64,000 nt of DNA from an uncultured Sulfurimonas sp. Lineage in GTDB: Bacteria > Campylobacterota > Campylobacteria > Campylobacterales > Sulfurimonadaceae. The DNA is taken from positions 1,811,781 through 1,875,780 of the forward strand of contig NZ_OY759725.1 in NCBI RefSeq assembly GCF_963662755.1, in the 5' to 3' direction. Below the pieces are notes generated by a model. The model did not search any database. It was not told the DNA's origin and saw only the letters and a program-made list of their open reading frames with translations. Shown in pieces: positions 25,497 to 35,164 of the stretch (the first letter of the stretch is position 1; every line of letters begins with the position of its first letter). A program made the position numbers and the translations under genes.

Positions 25497-27833
25497 TTAT
25501 TTTTTTGCTTGCTCTTTTTGAAATAGTAGTTTATCTACATCAATATCAAAGTTAAAATAGTCTGAGCTAAAACCATTGTCTCCAACTCTTGCAAACTGAA
25601 TTACCGCACCTTCATTGTTTTGTATTTCTAAATATAATAATCCTAAAGCATAACGACTCTCTAAAAAGCTACCATCTTTCATCTTTGATAATTCAAGTAG
25701 TGCTATAGCATTTGCGTGATGATTTGCTGCCGTAGATGCAACAGCTCCTAAAAAAAGAGTATTAGCATCTCTTACTTTTAAATCATCTATAAGATTATTA
25801 TAAAGAGTGTATGACTCTTCAAAAGCTTTGTCGTATAGAGATGCCAGCGCTAGAGCACTTGTTATTTCATGCGTATTTCTTTTTGTTGTCTCCAAAACTT
25901 CTCGCAGTTGTTTTCTTAGGTAGAAGAGTTTACCTGTTATAAGATTTTGTTGAGTATAAAGATATCTTGTAATATATGAACCATAGTATAAGTCGTTGAA
26001 GTCAAAATTTTGTACCTTAAGATAGTTTAGTACTTCATTTGCATACTCTTTTGGTTTTAAATCTGAAAAATATGAATCAATATACATTAAGTGTGGAATT
26101 ATCTCATTTGGAAGTAGAACTGTTAATTTATGAGATGCTTTTTTAGCATTATTTATATCATTTAAACTCAATGCTATTATTGTATCTAGTGCTAAATACA
26201 GAGGTCTTTGTTTGTAATCTTTGTCAAGCCAATCTGCTGTGGAAATAATGTTGTTATCGCTAATATGCAGTAGTGTATTATAGAGATATATATCTTCGCT
26301 TTGTTCTTCTAAAGATATTGATTCTTTTAATATAGTGGTAAGTTTAGAGCTGTCTTTGTTTATAAGATGACTTGTCATAATAGCATAGATGCCAGAGAGA
26401 TAATTTTTTGCATTGAGATGATAAGAGCGAAGAAAATGCTCATGTGCATCTGTCATATTTCCCATTTGAGCATAAGTTAGTGCAAGGTTGTAGTGCAATA
26501 TAGAGTGTTTAGGCTGTATCTTAACAAGTTTTTGCAAGTCACTATTTGCTTCTCTTAAGTTAAAATCAAGTGCTTTTTTTATTGCCTTAACAATTCCTTG
26601 ATTTACACTAGATGATGAAGCACTTTTTTTTAAGTACTTTTTAGCAGAAGAGATATTGTCTATATAGATATTCGCATTTCCTTTTTGGATATAACTAATG
26701 CTCTGATCAGCATTAAAGACTTTATATGGAGAGAAATAAAAGATTTTAAGATAATTAAATAATTTTGAATTATTGATTTTGTTTCTATATCTTATTTGTG
26801 CTTTGAGTGGATCAAATAGAGAGTCTTTTAGTTTAACACTTATAGGAAATGGTTTGTAAACTTTATCTGGAAACATATCAGTTACATTTTTTATCTGCTT
26901 GCTAGCAGTCGCAACTCTTCCTGCTTTTAAATTTATAAGTGCTTGAGCTAGAGCAGCCTCAACAGGTTGAATATTTTTTAAAATAGCCTCTTGTAAATGT
27001 TTTAGAGCTAAGGTTAAATCACCTATTCTTGCATATAGTAAAGCTATGCTAAAAGAGTCTTCTTCAAGAAAGTTGTTTTCCATAGTTTCTATGGCTTTGT
27101 AATCATTTGAATAAAGAGCATTGATTTTCGCTCTTAAGTGTTTTTGAGTAGTTGAGTATTCATCGCTAGTAGGATTTTCTAATGCACTTAAGGCTTCATA
27201 GTAGTTTTTATTGTAGTAATTTATAAGTGTATAATAGTAAGAGTATAGAGGTGAGTTCTTTTCTTTAGGTAGATAAGCATATGCCAAATCAATGTAGTAG
27301 TTGAAATTTTTTTCATCTTTTAGATGCAAAGAACAAACAGCTGCATTGATAGCACTTACACATCTTTTTTCATCATTTATGATGGCTTTTTTAAATGACT
27401 GTAGTGCTAAATCGTAAGCTTCATCTTTTAATTGGGCAACTCCAAGATTATATACAGAGATTGCTTCACTATACATTGCGATTTTTTCATACAAAAATAG
27501 AGCTTCATCTTTTGAACCTGTAGAGTAAAGATAGTTTGCTTTTGCTATCATATTTTCTAGTTTGCTAGGTTGTATCGGTTTAGTAATATTTTCATCTAGT
27601 TTAGTTTCTATAAAATCCATAGAAACATTTTGAATATCACTTGAGGGTTTAAATATAAAAAAAAGTGAGATAAGTATAATTATTACTAATAGTATGGCAA
27701 TAAGACCAATGATGAGAGTCTTTTTCTTTTTTGAAGAATCATCATCAATAATAGGTTTTAATTTAGCATCTGCATCTACACCAGCAGCTTCACTATCTTC
27801 AATAATTATAATATCATCTAATTCTTCAGCCAT
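25497..27833 (-). CDS. Large membrane-anchored TPR-repeat protein
   Basis: 778 residues. An acidic cytoplasmic N-terminus (about 1-38) precedes KKKK and one transmembrane helix (about 41-63). The rest, presumably periplasmic, is rich in TPR-like helical pairs, for example ALFLYEKIAMYSEAISVYNLGVAQL, YDLALQSFKKAI, ALKHLQEAILKN, and SILHYNLALTYAQMGNMTDAHEHFLRSYHL. TPRs build protein-binding scaffolds. Without an enzyme domain the partner is unknown; type IV pilus or motility functions are known for similar proteins in other bacteria, but nothing here shows this. It is a single gene, divergent from greA. Confidence 0.7.
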   Translation of the reverse strand: MAEELDDIIIIEDSEAAGVDADAKLKPIIDDDSSKKKKTLIIGLIAILLVIIILISLFFIFKPSSDIQNVSMDFIETKLDENITKPIQPSKLENMIAKANYLYSTGSKDEALFLYEKIAMYSEAISVYNLGVAQLKDEAYDLALQSFKKAIINDEKRCVSAINAAVCSLHLKDEKNFNYYIDLAYAYLPKEKNSPLYSYYYTLINYYNKNYYEALSALENPTSDEYSTTQKHLRAKINALYSNDYKAIETMENNFLEEDSFSIALLYARIGDLTLALKHLQEAILKNIQPVEAALAQALINLKAGRVATASKQIKNVTDMFPDKVYKPFPISVKLKDSLFDPLKAQIRYRNKINNSKLFNYLKIFYFSPYKVFNADQSISYIQKGNANIYIDNISSAKKYLKKSASSSSVNQGIVKAIKKALDFNLREANSDLQKLVKIQPKHSILHYNLALTYAQMGNMTDAHEHFLRSYHLNAKNYLSGIYAIMTSHLINKDSSKLTTILKESISLEEQSEDIYLYNTLLHISDNNIISTADWLDKDYKQRPLYLALDTIIALSLNDINNAKKASHKLTVLLPNEIIPHLMYIDSYFSDLKPKEYANEVLNYLKVQNFDFNDLYYGSYITRYLYTQQNLITGKLFYLRKQLREVLETTKRNTHEITSALALASLYDKAFEESYTLYNNLIDDLKVRDANTLFLGAVASTAANHHANAIALLELSKMKDGSFLESRYALGLLYLEIQNNEGAVIQFARVGDNGFSSDYFNFDIDVDKLLFQKEQAKK

Positions 27834-27931
27834 ATTTTCCCTTATTTAGTTGATATATAAGCAAAAAAAGTACCAAAAATATACTTTAAAGAGGCTTATA
27901 AACTCAAAGCCTATAATCTACTAATCTTTGC

Positions 27932-27937
27932 TATAAT
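27932..27937 (+). promoter_or_regulatory. -10 element for greA
   Basis: TATAAT preceded by GC, 33 bases before the greA start codon. A -35 match is not clear. Confidence 0.5.
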
Positions 27938-27970
27938 CACTAAAATAAAATTTACATAAAGAGAACAATT

Positions 27971-28468
27971 ATGGAAAAAATCGAACCGATGACACTTTTT
28001 GGTTATGAGAAATTACAATCTGAGGTAAAAAATTTAAAAGAAATTAAAAGACCTGAGATTGTAAAAGCCATTGAAGAAGCACTTGAACATGGTGATTTAA
28101 AAGAAAATGCAGAATATCATGCTGCAAAAGAAGCTCAAAAAAATATAGATAATCGCTTAGCAGAACTCGCTGAACTTTTAGGTAACTCTCGTATTGTTGA
28201 TCCTAGAGAACTTGAACATTCTAAGGTTAGTTTTGGTTCAACTGTTATTATGACAGATATGGATAGTGACGAAGAACTTACTTACACTATTGTAGGAGGA
28301 TGTGAGAGTAATCCTGATATGGGACTTATATCTTTTGGTTCGCCTTTGGCAAAACAACTTTTGGGACGTGAAGAAGGTGATGAGGTAAGAGTTAAACTTC
28401 CTAGTGGTGTAAAAGAGTATGAAATTGAAGAAGTAAAATATCAGGAGATTGTTTTTGAGTGTCATTAA
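27971..28468 (+). CDS. greA: Transcription elongation factor GreA
   Basis: 165 residues. GreA enters the RNA polymerase secondary channel and stimulates cleavage of backtracked RNA. The N-terminal coiled coil carries GDLKENAEYHAAKEAQ, with the acidic tip Asp-Glu pair (D-L-K-E-N-A-E-Y). The C-terminal FKBP-like domain ends EVRVKLPSGVKEYEIEEVKY. Length is standard. Its 3' end overlaps argC by 14 bases. Confidence 0.96.
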   Translation: MEKIEPMTLFGYEKLQSEVKNLKEIKRPEIVKAIEEALEHGDLKENAEYHAAKEAQKNIDNRLAELAELLGNSRIVDPRELEHSKVSFGSTVIMTDMDSDEELTYTIVGGCESNPDMGLISFGSPLAKQLLGREEGDEVRVKLPSGVKEYEIEEVKYQEIVFECH

Positions 28469-29456
28469 TGTTGGAGTCATCGGAGCAAGCGGATATACAG
28501 GTTTAGAGCTTGTAAAGATACTTATAAATCATCCTAATTTCAATCTCTCTTATGTGGCAAACTCTGAGGGTGAAACTACTATAGATAAGCTTCATCCATC
28601 ACTTAAAGGTGTGTGTGAACTCGAAGTTAAAAAAGCTGATATAGAAGAAGCATCTGTATGTGAGCTTGTTTTTTTAGCACTGCCTCATAAAACAGCGATG
28701 GCTTACGTAAAACCACTTATTGAAAAAGGTGTAAAAGTGGTTGATTTATCTGCTGATTATAGACTTCCTAAAGAAATTTATGAAGAATTTTATACTCCAC
28801 ACACAGATGCATCTAACTTAGAGCATGCTGTTTATGGACTTCCTGAACTTTATAGAGAAGAGTTGAAATCTGCTAAACTTGTAGCAAATCCTGGATGCTT
28901 TCCAACTTGTGCTATTTTAGCTCTTTTACCTTTTATGAGTAAAAGAGTAGAAAATACTCCTATAATTATAGATGCAAAGACTGGTGTGAGTGGAGCAGGA
29001 AAAAAACTAAGTGATGTAACTCACTTTGTAAATGTAAATGATAATTTATTCGCTTACAACCCTTTGATGCATAGACACGCACCTGAGATAGCGCAAAAGC
29101 TTGGGGTGGATTTTGATGAAGTGAACTTTGTTCCACATCTAGTTCCTTTAACTCGTGGTATGATCTCATCTATTTATATTCAAGTAAGTCAAGATTTTGA
29201 TGCTTTTGAAGTTTTAAGTGAGTTTTATAAAGATGAACCTTTTGTTCGTGTAAGTGAAAATCCTGTTGATATGAAAAATGTAGCTGGAACTAACTTTTGC
29301 GATATCTATGTAAAACAAAAAGCTAATATGCTTTTTATATCTAGTTCTATTGACAATCTTATGAGAGGTGCATCTTCTCAAGCAGTTGTAAATGCAAATA
29401 TTATGATGGGTTTATGCCAAAAAACAGGGATACCAACAATAGCTTATGTGCCATAG
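28455..29456 (+). CDS. argC: N-acetyl-gamma-glutamyl-phosphate reductase
   Basis: 333 residues. It reduces N-acetylglutamyl phosphate to the semialdehyde in arginine synthesis. Motifs: NVGVIGASGYTGLEL (NADP site), catalytic Cys in NPGCFPTCAILAL (about 146), SGAGKKLSD, HRHAPEI, and VPHLVPLTRGM. I chose TTG 28455 because AGGAG (28443-28447), inside greA, lies seven bases upstream; TTG 28449 would be only one base from it. The start is therefore embedded in greA, suggesting coupling. It overlaps the next gene by 11 bases. Confidence 0.95.
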   Translation: MSVINVGVIGASGYTGLELVKILINHPNFNLSYVANSEGETTIDKLHPSLKGVCELEVKKADIEEASVCELVFLALPHKTAMAYVKPLIEKGVKVVDLSADYRLPKEIYEEFYTPHTDASNLEHAVYGLPELYREELKSAKLVANPGCFPTCAILALLPFMSKRVENTPIIIDAKTGVSGAGKKLSDVTHFVNVNDNLFAYNPLMHRHAPEIAQKLGVDFDEVNFVPHLVPLTRGMISSIYIQVSQDFDAFEVLSEFYKDEPFVRVSENPVDMKNVAGTNFCDIYVKQKANMLFISSSIDNLMRGASSQAVVNANIMMGLCQKTGIPTIAYVP

Positions 29457-30180
29457 TAATCTTGTGCTAAAAGAGGGTGCATTTGTTATCTCAGATGCAC
29501 ACTACTCACATATTCGTCCAGAGCTTTTAGACTTTTTAAAAGCAATACAAGCAAAAAAACTTCAGCCAACACAACTTATACTAATGGGCGATATCTTTGA
29601 CACTCTTTTTGGGGGCGTTCCATATACTCAAGAGGTAAATTCTCAAGCCTTAAATATTTTAAAAGAGATTTCTAATGAGATAGAAGTCATTTATTTGGAA
29701 GGGAATCATGACTTTAATCTAAAAAAAATTCTCCCTAATGCAAAACTATTTAAAATTAAAGAACAACCCATAGAGATGATGTATGAAAAAAAAAGAATTC
29801 TATTGGCTCATGGAGATATAAATAGTCCAACTGCATATAATATTTATACAAAGATAATTAGAAATCCTTTTGTTCTTGGTATTTTAAATCTTATTGACTC
29901 AGTTTCCAATCATTATATTATTGATAAATTAGATAAATATTTGAGTAAAAAAGATGATTGTAAAGAGTTTGTAGGTTTTAAACAATTCATAGAAAATAGA
30001 ATAGTTTCAAAATATTCATGCGATTATTTTATGGAGGGACATTTTCACCAAAATAAAAGCTTTGAATTTAAAGAGTTTACATATATTAATCTAGCGGCTT
30101 TTGCTTGCAATCAAAGATACTTTATAGTAAAATCATCGCAAGATGTTGGATTATTAGAAGAAAAAACCTTTTCTAAATAA
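29446..30180 (+). CDS. Metallophosphoesterase, UDP-2,3-diacylglucosamine diphosphatase-like
   Basis: 244 residues, calcineurin-like phosphoesterase. Metal ligands are in VISDAHYS (D-x-H), LMGDIFD (G-D-x-x-D), LEGNHDF (G-N-H-D), LAHGDI and MEGHFHQNK (G-H-x-H). The spacing and the DIFD...GNHDF pattern match the LpxH group, which hydrolyses UDP-2,3-diacylglucosamine to lipid X in lipid A synthesis. Some Campylobacterota have more than one such paralogue, so LpxH activity is likely but not proven. ATG 29446 overlaps argC by 11 bases. Confidence 0.8.
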   Translation: MCHSNLVLKEGAFVISDAHYSHIRPELLDFLKAIQAKKLQPTQLILMGDIFDTLFGGVPYTQEVNSQALNILKEISNEIEVIYLEGNHDFNLKKILPNAKLFKIKEQPIEMMYEKKRILLAHGDINSPTAYNIYTKIIRNPFVLGILNLIDSVSNHYIIDKLDKYLSKKDDCKEFVGFKQFIENRIVSKYSCDYFMEGHFHQNKSFEFKEFTYINLAAFACNQRYFIVKSSQDVGLLEEKTFSK

Positions 30181-30206
30181 GACAACAATGTCAGGAGATA
30201 TAAAGC

Positions 30207-31148
30207 ATGAAGACAGATAACTCGCTCAAAGTAGGTTCCAATGAAATGGAGCTTGTTGACTTTCGTATTTTGAAAGAAGAAAATGGCGAAGTTTATGAGG
30301 GCATCTATGGTATTAATGTTTCAAAAGTTCGTGAAATTATTAAGATGCCAACACTTACAGAACTTCCAGGTACACCTGATTTTATAGAAGGTATTTTTGA
30401 TCTTAGAAGTGTAGTGATTCCAGTTGTAAACTTAGCTAAATGGATGGGTATCGTAGAACCTGAAAATGCTCAAGTTAACTCAAGAGTAATAATTACAGAA
30501 TTTAATAATGTTCTTATTGGCTTTGTTGTTCATGAAGCAAAAAGAATCAGAAGAATTAATTGGGGTGATATTGAACCAGCTTCTTTTATGAGTAACTCAG
30601 GATCACTTGATGGAAGTAAAATTACAGGTGTAACAAAAATTGAAGGTGATAGTGTACTTTTAATTCTTGACTTAGAGAGTGTTGTTCAAGATTTGGGATT
30701 ATATGAGCCAGATATTGATCATGTGCCAGATGATATGGATAATTTTAATGGTTTAGCTCTTGTGCTAGATGATAGTGCAACTGCTAGAAAAATAGTTAAA
30801 GATGCACTTCAAAAAATGGGCTTTAGCGTAGTAGAAGCTGGTGATGGTAAAGAGGGTTTAGAGAAACTTGATGATTTGTACAAAATGTATGAAGATAAAA
30901 TTTCTAGTCAATTAAAAATTATTATTTCTGATGTTGAAATGCCAAAAATGGATGGATTTCATTTTGCTGCAAACGTTAAAGAAGATGGAAGATTTAACAA
31001 TATTCCAATTGTTTTTAACTCATCTATTAGTGATCATTTTAGTGAAATTAGAGGTAAAGAAGCAGGTGCTGAAGCTTATCTAGTTAAGTTTGAAGCAAGC
31101 TCATTTTATGATGAAGTAGCACGAGTTGTTCGTGCTCATATGAAGTAG
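30207..31148 (+). CDS. cheV: Chemotaxis coupling/receiver protein CheV
   Basis: 313 residues. The N-terminal CheW-like domain (about 10-165) has GINVSKVREIIKMP, PDFIEGIFDLRSVVIPVVNL. The C-terminal receiver (about 180-313) has LVLDDSATARKI and the phospho-site in IIISDVEMPKMDG. CheV couples receptors to CheA and is thought to act in adaptation or as a phosphate sink. AGGAGA precedes the ATG by nine bases. cheA follows after ten bases in the cheV-cheA-cheW order typical of Campylobacterota. Confidence 0.96.
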   Translation: MKTDNSLKVGSNEMELVDFRILKEENGEVYEGIYGINVSKVREIIKMPTLTELPGTPDFIEGIFDLRSVVIPVVNLAKWMGIVEPENAQVNSRVIITEFNNVLIGFVVHEAKRIRRINWGDIEPASFMSNSGSLDGSKITGVTKIEGDSVLLILDLESVVQDLGLYEPDIDHVPDDMDNFNGLALVLDDSATARKIVKDALQKMGFSVVEAGDGKEGLEKLDDLYKMYEDKISSQLKIIISDVEMPKMDGFHFAANVKEDGRFNNIPIVFNSSISDHFSEIRGKEAGAEAYLVKFEASSFYDEVARVVRAHMK

Positions 31149-31158
31149 GAGTTTAAAT

Positions 31159-33564
31159 ATGGATGAATTTCAAGAAATATTACAGGATTTTTTAGTTGAG
31201 TCTTTTGAGCTTGTTGAAAAATTAGATGAAGATTTAGTTGAGCTAGAAGCAAAACCAGAAGATTTAGAACTATTAAACGGAATTTTCCGTGTAGCACACA
31301 CCGTAAAAGGTGCATCGTCATTTTTGAATTTTGATGTTTTAACTCACCTAACTCATCATATGGAAGATGTTTTAAATAAAGCAAGACATGGCGAATTAAT
31401 AATTACTCCAGATATTATGGATGTTGTTTTAGAATCAATAGATTTAATGAAACAACTTTTATACATCATCAGAGATACAAGTTCAGATGCTGGTATAGAT
31501 GTTTCTGAGTGTGTTGTTAAGCTTGATAAAATCAGTGGCGGAGATGGAGATGTAGAGACGCCTGTAGCATCTCAAGCACAGATTGAAGAAGTTGAGGTAG
31601 TCCAAGAAGTTGAAGTAGCAGAAGATGAGCCTGACTACGAAAATATGTCTGATGATGATGTTGAAGCAGAGATTCAAAGACTTTTAAACGAGAGACAAGC
31701 TGAAGATAAAGCTAAAAGAGAAGCGAAAATAGCAGCTGGGGAGAGTGTACTTACTCCACCTCCTTCTCCAGATGAAGAAGAATCTAAAGAAGAGGTAGCA
31801 CCTAAAGCAGAAACTCCTGCACCTAAACCTGTTCCTGTTGCTAAGACTACCCCAACTGCTCCTGAAACTCCAAGAGATGAGATGGCAAAAGCTGCAGCAC
31901 CTACAAAAAGAGCAGCTGCAACAGTAGAGCAAACTATTCGTGTGGATGTAAAAAGACTTGATCATCTTATGAATCTTATTGGTGAGTTAGTTCTTGCAAA
32001 AAATAGACTTATAAAGATAAATGATGATGTTGAAGAGCGTTATGAGGGAGAGGAATTTTTAGAAGAATTAAATCAAGTTGTTTCTATAGTTTCTCTAGTA
32101 ACTACTGATCTTCAAATAGCAGTTATGAAGACTAGAATGCTTCCTATTGGAAAGGTATTTAACAAGTTTCCTAGAATGATTCGTGATTTAACTAGAGAGT
32201 TAAATAAAAAAATTGAACTAGAAATTGATGGTGAAGAGACTGAGCTTGATAAGTCTATTGTTGAAGAGATTGGCGATCCATTAGTTCATATTATTAGAAA
32301 CTCTTGTGACCATGGTATAGAAACTCCAGATGTTCGTCTAGCATCTGGAAAAAGTGAAACAGGTACAATCTCTTTAAAAGCTTTCAATGAAGGTAATCAG
32401 ATTGTTATCCAAATAGATGATGATGGTAAAGGTCTAGATGCTGATATGTTGAAAAACAAAGCATTAGAAAAAAATCTTATCAGTGAAAAAGAAGCTGATA
32501 ATATGAGTGATAAAGAAGCCTTTACTCTTATTATGAAACCAGGTTTTTCAACTGCTGCTGCTGTAACAAATGTTTCAGGTCGTGGTGTTGGTATGGATGT
32601 TGTAAAAACAAATATCGAAAAAGTAAACGGTATCATAGATATTGATAGTGAAGCAGGTCTTGGAAGTAGTATCAAGCTAAAAATTCCTCTAACTCTTGCA
32701 ATTATTCAAGCTTTATTGGTTGGTGTTCAAGAAGAAGCTTACGCGATTCCATTATCATCAGTTTTAGAAACAGTTAGAATTTCAAAAGATGAAATTTATA
32801 CGGTTGAGGGTCGCTCAGTTATGAGACTTCGTGATGATGTTCTCTCTTTAGTTCATATTGGAGATATTTTTGAAGTAGAGAGAATCCTTGATTCTAATGA
32901 ACATGCCTATGTAGTTGTCTTAGGGCTTGGTGCTCAAAAGCTTGGTCTTATAGTTGATTCTCTTGTTGGTCAAGAAGAGATTGTTATTAAATCTCTTGGT
33001 GAGTATTTAAAAGGTATTGATGGTATCGCTGGTGCTACTATCCGTGGGGATGGAGGTGTTACGCTTATTGTAGATGTTGTTGCACTTATGGATATGGCTA
33101 AAAATGTAAAAGCTACCGCTATGATAAGTGATCAAAGTGGAGATAATGCTAAAAGCCTTGAAAAAACTAAAGCTAGTGATTACACTATTATGATAGTTGA
33201 TGATTCTAAAACAGATAGAATGATTATGAGAAAATCACTTGAGGGAACAGGAATGACCCTAGTTGAAGCAAGTGATGGACAAGAAGCTTTAAATATACTA
33301 AAACAGGGTGACCATAACTTTGATGCAATGCTCATAGATATAGAGATGCCAAGAATGGATGGATATACTTTAGCAACTGAGATTAAAAAATACAACAGAT
33401 ATAAAAATATGCCTTTGATAGCTGTTACTTCACGTACAGGTAAGTCTGATCGTATGAGAGGTGTAGAGTCTGGAATGGTTGAGTATATTACTAAGCCATA
33501 TTCTGCTGATTATCTATCTAGTGTAGTTCAAAGAAATGTTAACTTTAAATCGGAGTTCTTATAA
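31159..33564 (+). CDS. cheA: Chemotaxis histidine kinase CheA with C-terminal receiver domain
   Basis: 801 residues. P1 (Hpt) carries His47 in RVAHTVKGASS. A Pro/Ala/Glu-rich linker (about 150-250) replaces a clear CheY-binding P2. P3 dimerisation (about 255-320: VDVKRLDHLMNLIGELVLAKNRL), P4 kinase (HIIRNSCDHGIE, DDDGKGLDAD, GRGVGMDVVKTNIE), and P5 CheW-like domain (about 510-650) follow. A receiver domain is fused at the end (about 675-800: IMIVDDSKTDRM, MLIDIEMPRMDG, TKPY). The CheA-receiver (CheAY) fusion is known in Campylobacter and Helicobacter and may act as a phosphate sink. The stop shares bases with the cheW start (TAATG). Confidence 0.97.
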   Translation: MDEFQEILQDFLVESFELVEKLDEDLVELEAKPEDLELLNGIFRVAHTVKGASSFLNFDVLTHLTHHMEDVLNKARHGELIITPDIMDVVLESIDLMKQLLYIIRDTSSDAGIDVSECVVKLDKISGGDGDVETPVASQAQIEEVEVVQEVEVAEDEPDYENMSDDDVEAEIQRLLNERQAEDKAKREAKIAAGESVLTPPPSPDEEESKEEVAPKAETPAPKPVPVAKTTPTAPETPRDEMAKAAAPTKRAAATVEQTIRVDVKRLDHLMNLIGELVLAKNRLIKINDDVEERYEGEEFLEELNQVVSIVSLVTTDLQIAVMKTRMLPIGKVFNKFPRMIRDLTRELNKKIELEIDGEETELDKSIVEEIGDPLVHIIRNSCDHGIETPDVRLASGKSETGTISLKAFNEGNQIVIQIDDDGKGLDADMLKNKALEKNLISEKEADNMSDKEAFTLIMKPGFSTAAAVTNVSGRGVGMDVVKTNIEKVNGIIDIDSEAGLGSSIKLKIPLTLAIIQALLVGVQEEAYAIPLSSVLETVRISKDEIYTVEGRSVMRLRDDVLSLVHIGDIFEVERILDSNEHAYVVVLGLGAQKLGLIVDSLVGQEEIVIKSLGEYLKGIDGIAGATIRGDGGVTLIVDVVALMDMAKNVKATAMISDQSGDNAKSLEKTKASDYTIMIVDDSKTDRMIMRKSLEGTGMTLVEASDGQEALNILKQGDHNFDAMLIDIEMPRMDGYTLATEIKKYNRYKNMPLIAVTSRTGKSDRMRGVESGMVEYITKPYSADYLSSVVQRNVNFKSEFL

Positions 33565-34058
33565 TGAGTGATAAATTAAAGCAAATAATTAGCAAGCAGG
33601 GTGAGCAACAAAATGTCTCTATTGACAAATCAAATGATATAGTTCAATTAGTTGGATTTATTATTGGTGAAGAAGAGTACGCTGTGCCTATTTTATCAAT
33701 TCAAGAAATTATCAAACCGTTTACTTGGACTAGAGTTCCTCAAGTTCCAAAATATGTAATGGGTGTTTTTAATCTTCGTGGTGCGGTTATTCCTCTTATA
33801 GACCTTAGATTAAAGTTTGGTTTAACTGAGAAAAAACATAGTGATGAGACTCGTTTTATAGTTATGAAAGACAATGATGATGTGGCTGGGTTTGTTATTG
33901 ATAGACTCACTATGGCTATAAGAATTAAAAAATCAGATATAGGACCTGCTCCTGATACTATTAATGGCGATAATACTATGATAGATGGTGTTGGAAAGCA
34001 AGAAGATAGAATTATAACAATCTTAAAAGTTAATAAATTGTTAGAGAGAGATTTTTAA
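33564..34058 (+). CDS. cheW: Chemotaxis coupling protein CheW
   Basis: 164 residues. The CheW fold is clear: LVGFIIGEEEYAVPILSIQEIIKP, TRVPQVPKYVMGVFNLRGAVIPLIDLRLKFG, then the second barrel with IVMKDNDDVAGFVIDRL. It bridges receptors and CheA. The ATG overlaps the cheA stop, so production is coupled. It is the last gene of the chemotaxis group; 32 bases separate it from the lipid-transport operon. Confidence 0.96.
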   Translation: MSDKLKQIISKQGEQQNVSIDKSNDIVQLVGFIIGEEEYAVPILSIQEIIKPFTWTRVPQVPKYVMGVFNLRGAVIPLIDLRLKFGLTEKKHSDETRFIVMKDNDDVAGFVIDRLTMAIRIKKSDIGPAPDTINGDNTMIDGVGKQEDRIITILKVNKLLERDF

Positions 34059-34090
34059 TTAACTACTCATTTTTAAATGATAAACTCTCT

Positions 34091-35164
34091 TTGAAATTTT
34101 CAGGAGAGTTTACCCTATATACCATCACTTCTTATCAAAAAAAGATAGACAAAATTGATTTCTCAAAAGTAAAAGAAGTTGAGATTGACTTAGAAGATGT
34201 AGTATATTTTGATACTGCAGCATCTATCTTTATTAATTCTCTAAGAAATGAGTTTACTCAAAAAAAAGTCATTTTTAATGTTGTTACAAAAAATAAAGAT
34301 ACTCTCGATACAATAGATTTAGTTCAAAAATCAAAAAAAACATCACATCCCATTCCCCAAGAAAAACAAACAAATTTTTTAAGTTATTTAGGCGAGCTTT
34401 TTTATTTTTACTATAGTGGTTTTACAGCTTTTATCTCTTTTATCGGTAAATTATTCGTTACAAAAATAAGTTTTTTTCAATCTCTAAAAAATATTAGATA
34501 TAAAGAAATAATTTTTGAAATGAATGAAAGTGCTGTAAAGGCTATTGGTATTATTGCGCTAACAAGTTTTTTGATAGGTCTTGTAGTGGCTTATCAATCA
34601 GCATTTCAACTAAAGATATACGGAGCAAATATATTTATAGTAGATATGCTTGGCATCTCTATATTTAGAGAGTTAGCACCATTGATGACAGCAGTTGTAA
34701 TAGCTGGTAGGAGCGGCTCTGCTTTTACTGCACAAATAGGTGCTATGAAGATAACACAAGAGTTAGATGCAATGCGTACTATGGGATTTGATCCATATCT
34801 TTTTTTAGTTATGCCTCGTATAATAGCTTTGATGATTACGATGCCAATTTTAATATTTGTAGCAGATTTAATGGGAGTATTTGGCGGAATACTTGTAGCT
34901 CATTTAGATTTAGGAATTACTCCTCAGTTATTTATAGAGAGATTAAATGAAGTTGTTGCAGCCAAACATTTTTTTATTGGTATAGCAAAAGGTCCATTTT
35001 TTGCATTTTTGATAGCATCTATTGGAGTTTATAGAGGATTGATGGTAAAAGATGATACTCAAAGTATAGGTTTTAACACTACAAAAAGTGTAGTAGAATC
35101 TATTTTTGCAGTTATTGTTTGCGATGCTGTTTTTTCAATTCTTTTTACAAACTTGGGGATATAA
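34091..35164 (+). CDS. MlaE-family permease with N-terminal STAS-like domain
   Basis: 357 residues. An N-terminal STAS-like domain (about 1-85: KVKEVEIDLEDVVYFDTAASIFINSL) precedes a five- or six-helix MlaE permease with the family's SGSAFTAQIGAMKITQELDAMRTMGFDP cytoplasmic loop. MlaE proteins form the core of MCE-type ABC transporters moving phospholipids between membranes. The start TTG 34091 has no good ribosome site. Homology seems to begin a few residues earlier, and an in-frame ATT at 34058 has AGAGAGAG eight bases upstream, so a non-canonical start is possible. The ATPase start overlaps the stop (TAATG). Confidence 0.88.
   Translation: MKFSGEFTLYTITSYQKKIDKIDFSKVKEVEIDLEDVVYFDTAASIFINSLRNEFTQKKVIFNVVTKNKDTLDTIDLVQKSKKTSHPIPQEKQTNFLSYLGELFYFYYSGFTAFISFIGKLFVTKISFFQSLKNIRYKEIIFEMNESAVKAIGIIALTSFLIGLVVAYQSAFQLKIYGANIFIVDMLGISIFRELAPLMTAVVIAGRSGSAFTAQIGAMKITQELDAMRTMGFDPYLFLVMPRIIALMITMPILIFVADLMGVFGGILVAHLDLGITPQLFIERLNEVVAAKHFFIGIAKGPFFAFLIASIGVYRGLMVKDDTQSIGFNTTKSVVESIFAVIVCDAVFSILFTNLGI

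Noticed and set aside
31684..31965. Reverse-strand open frame rich in Cys, Phe and Arg opposite the cheA linker
   Set aside because: It is the antisense shadow of the Pro/Ala/Glu-rich linker and has no ribosome site or recognisable domain.
35119..35163. Longer start of the MlaF-type ATPase
   Set aside because: The extra 15 residues lie in the permease frame overlap and have no family similarity; ATG 35164 has the usual TAATG coupling.
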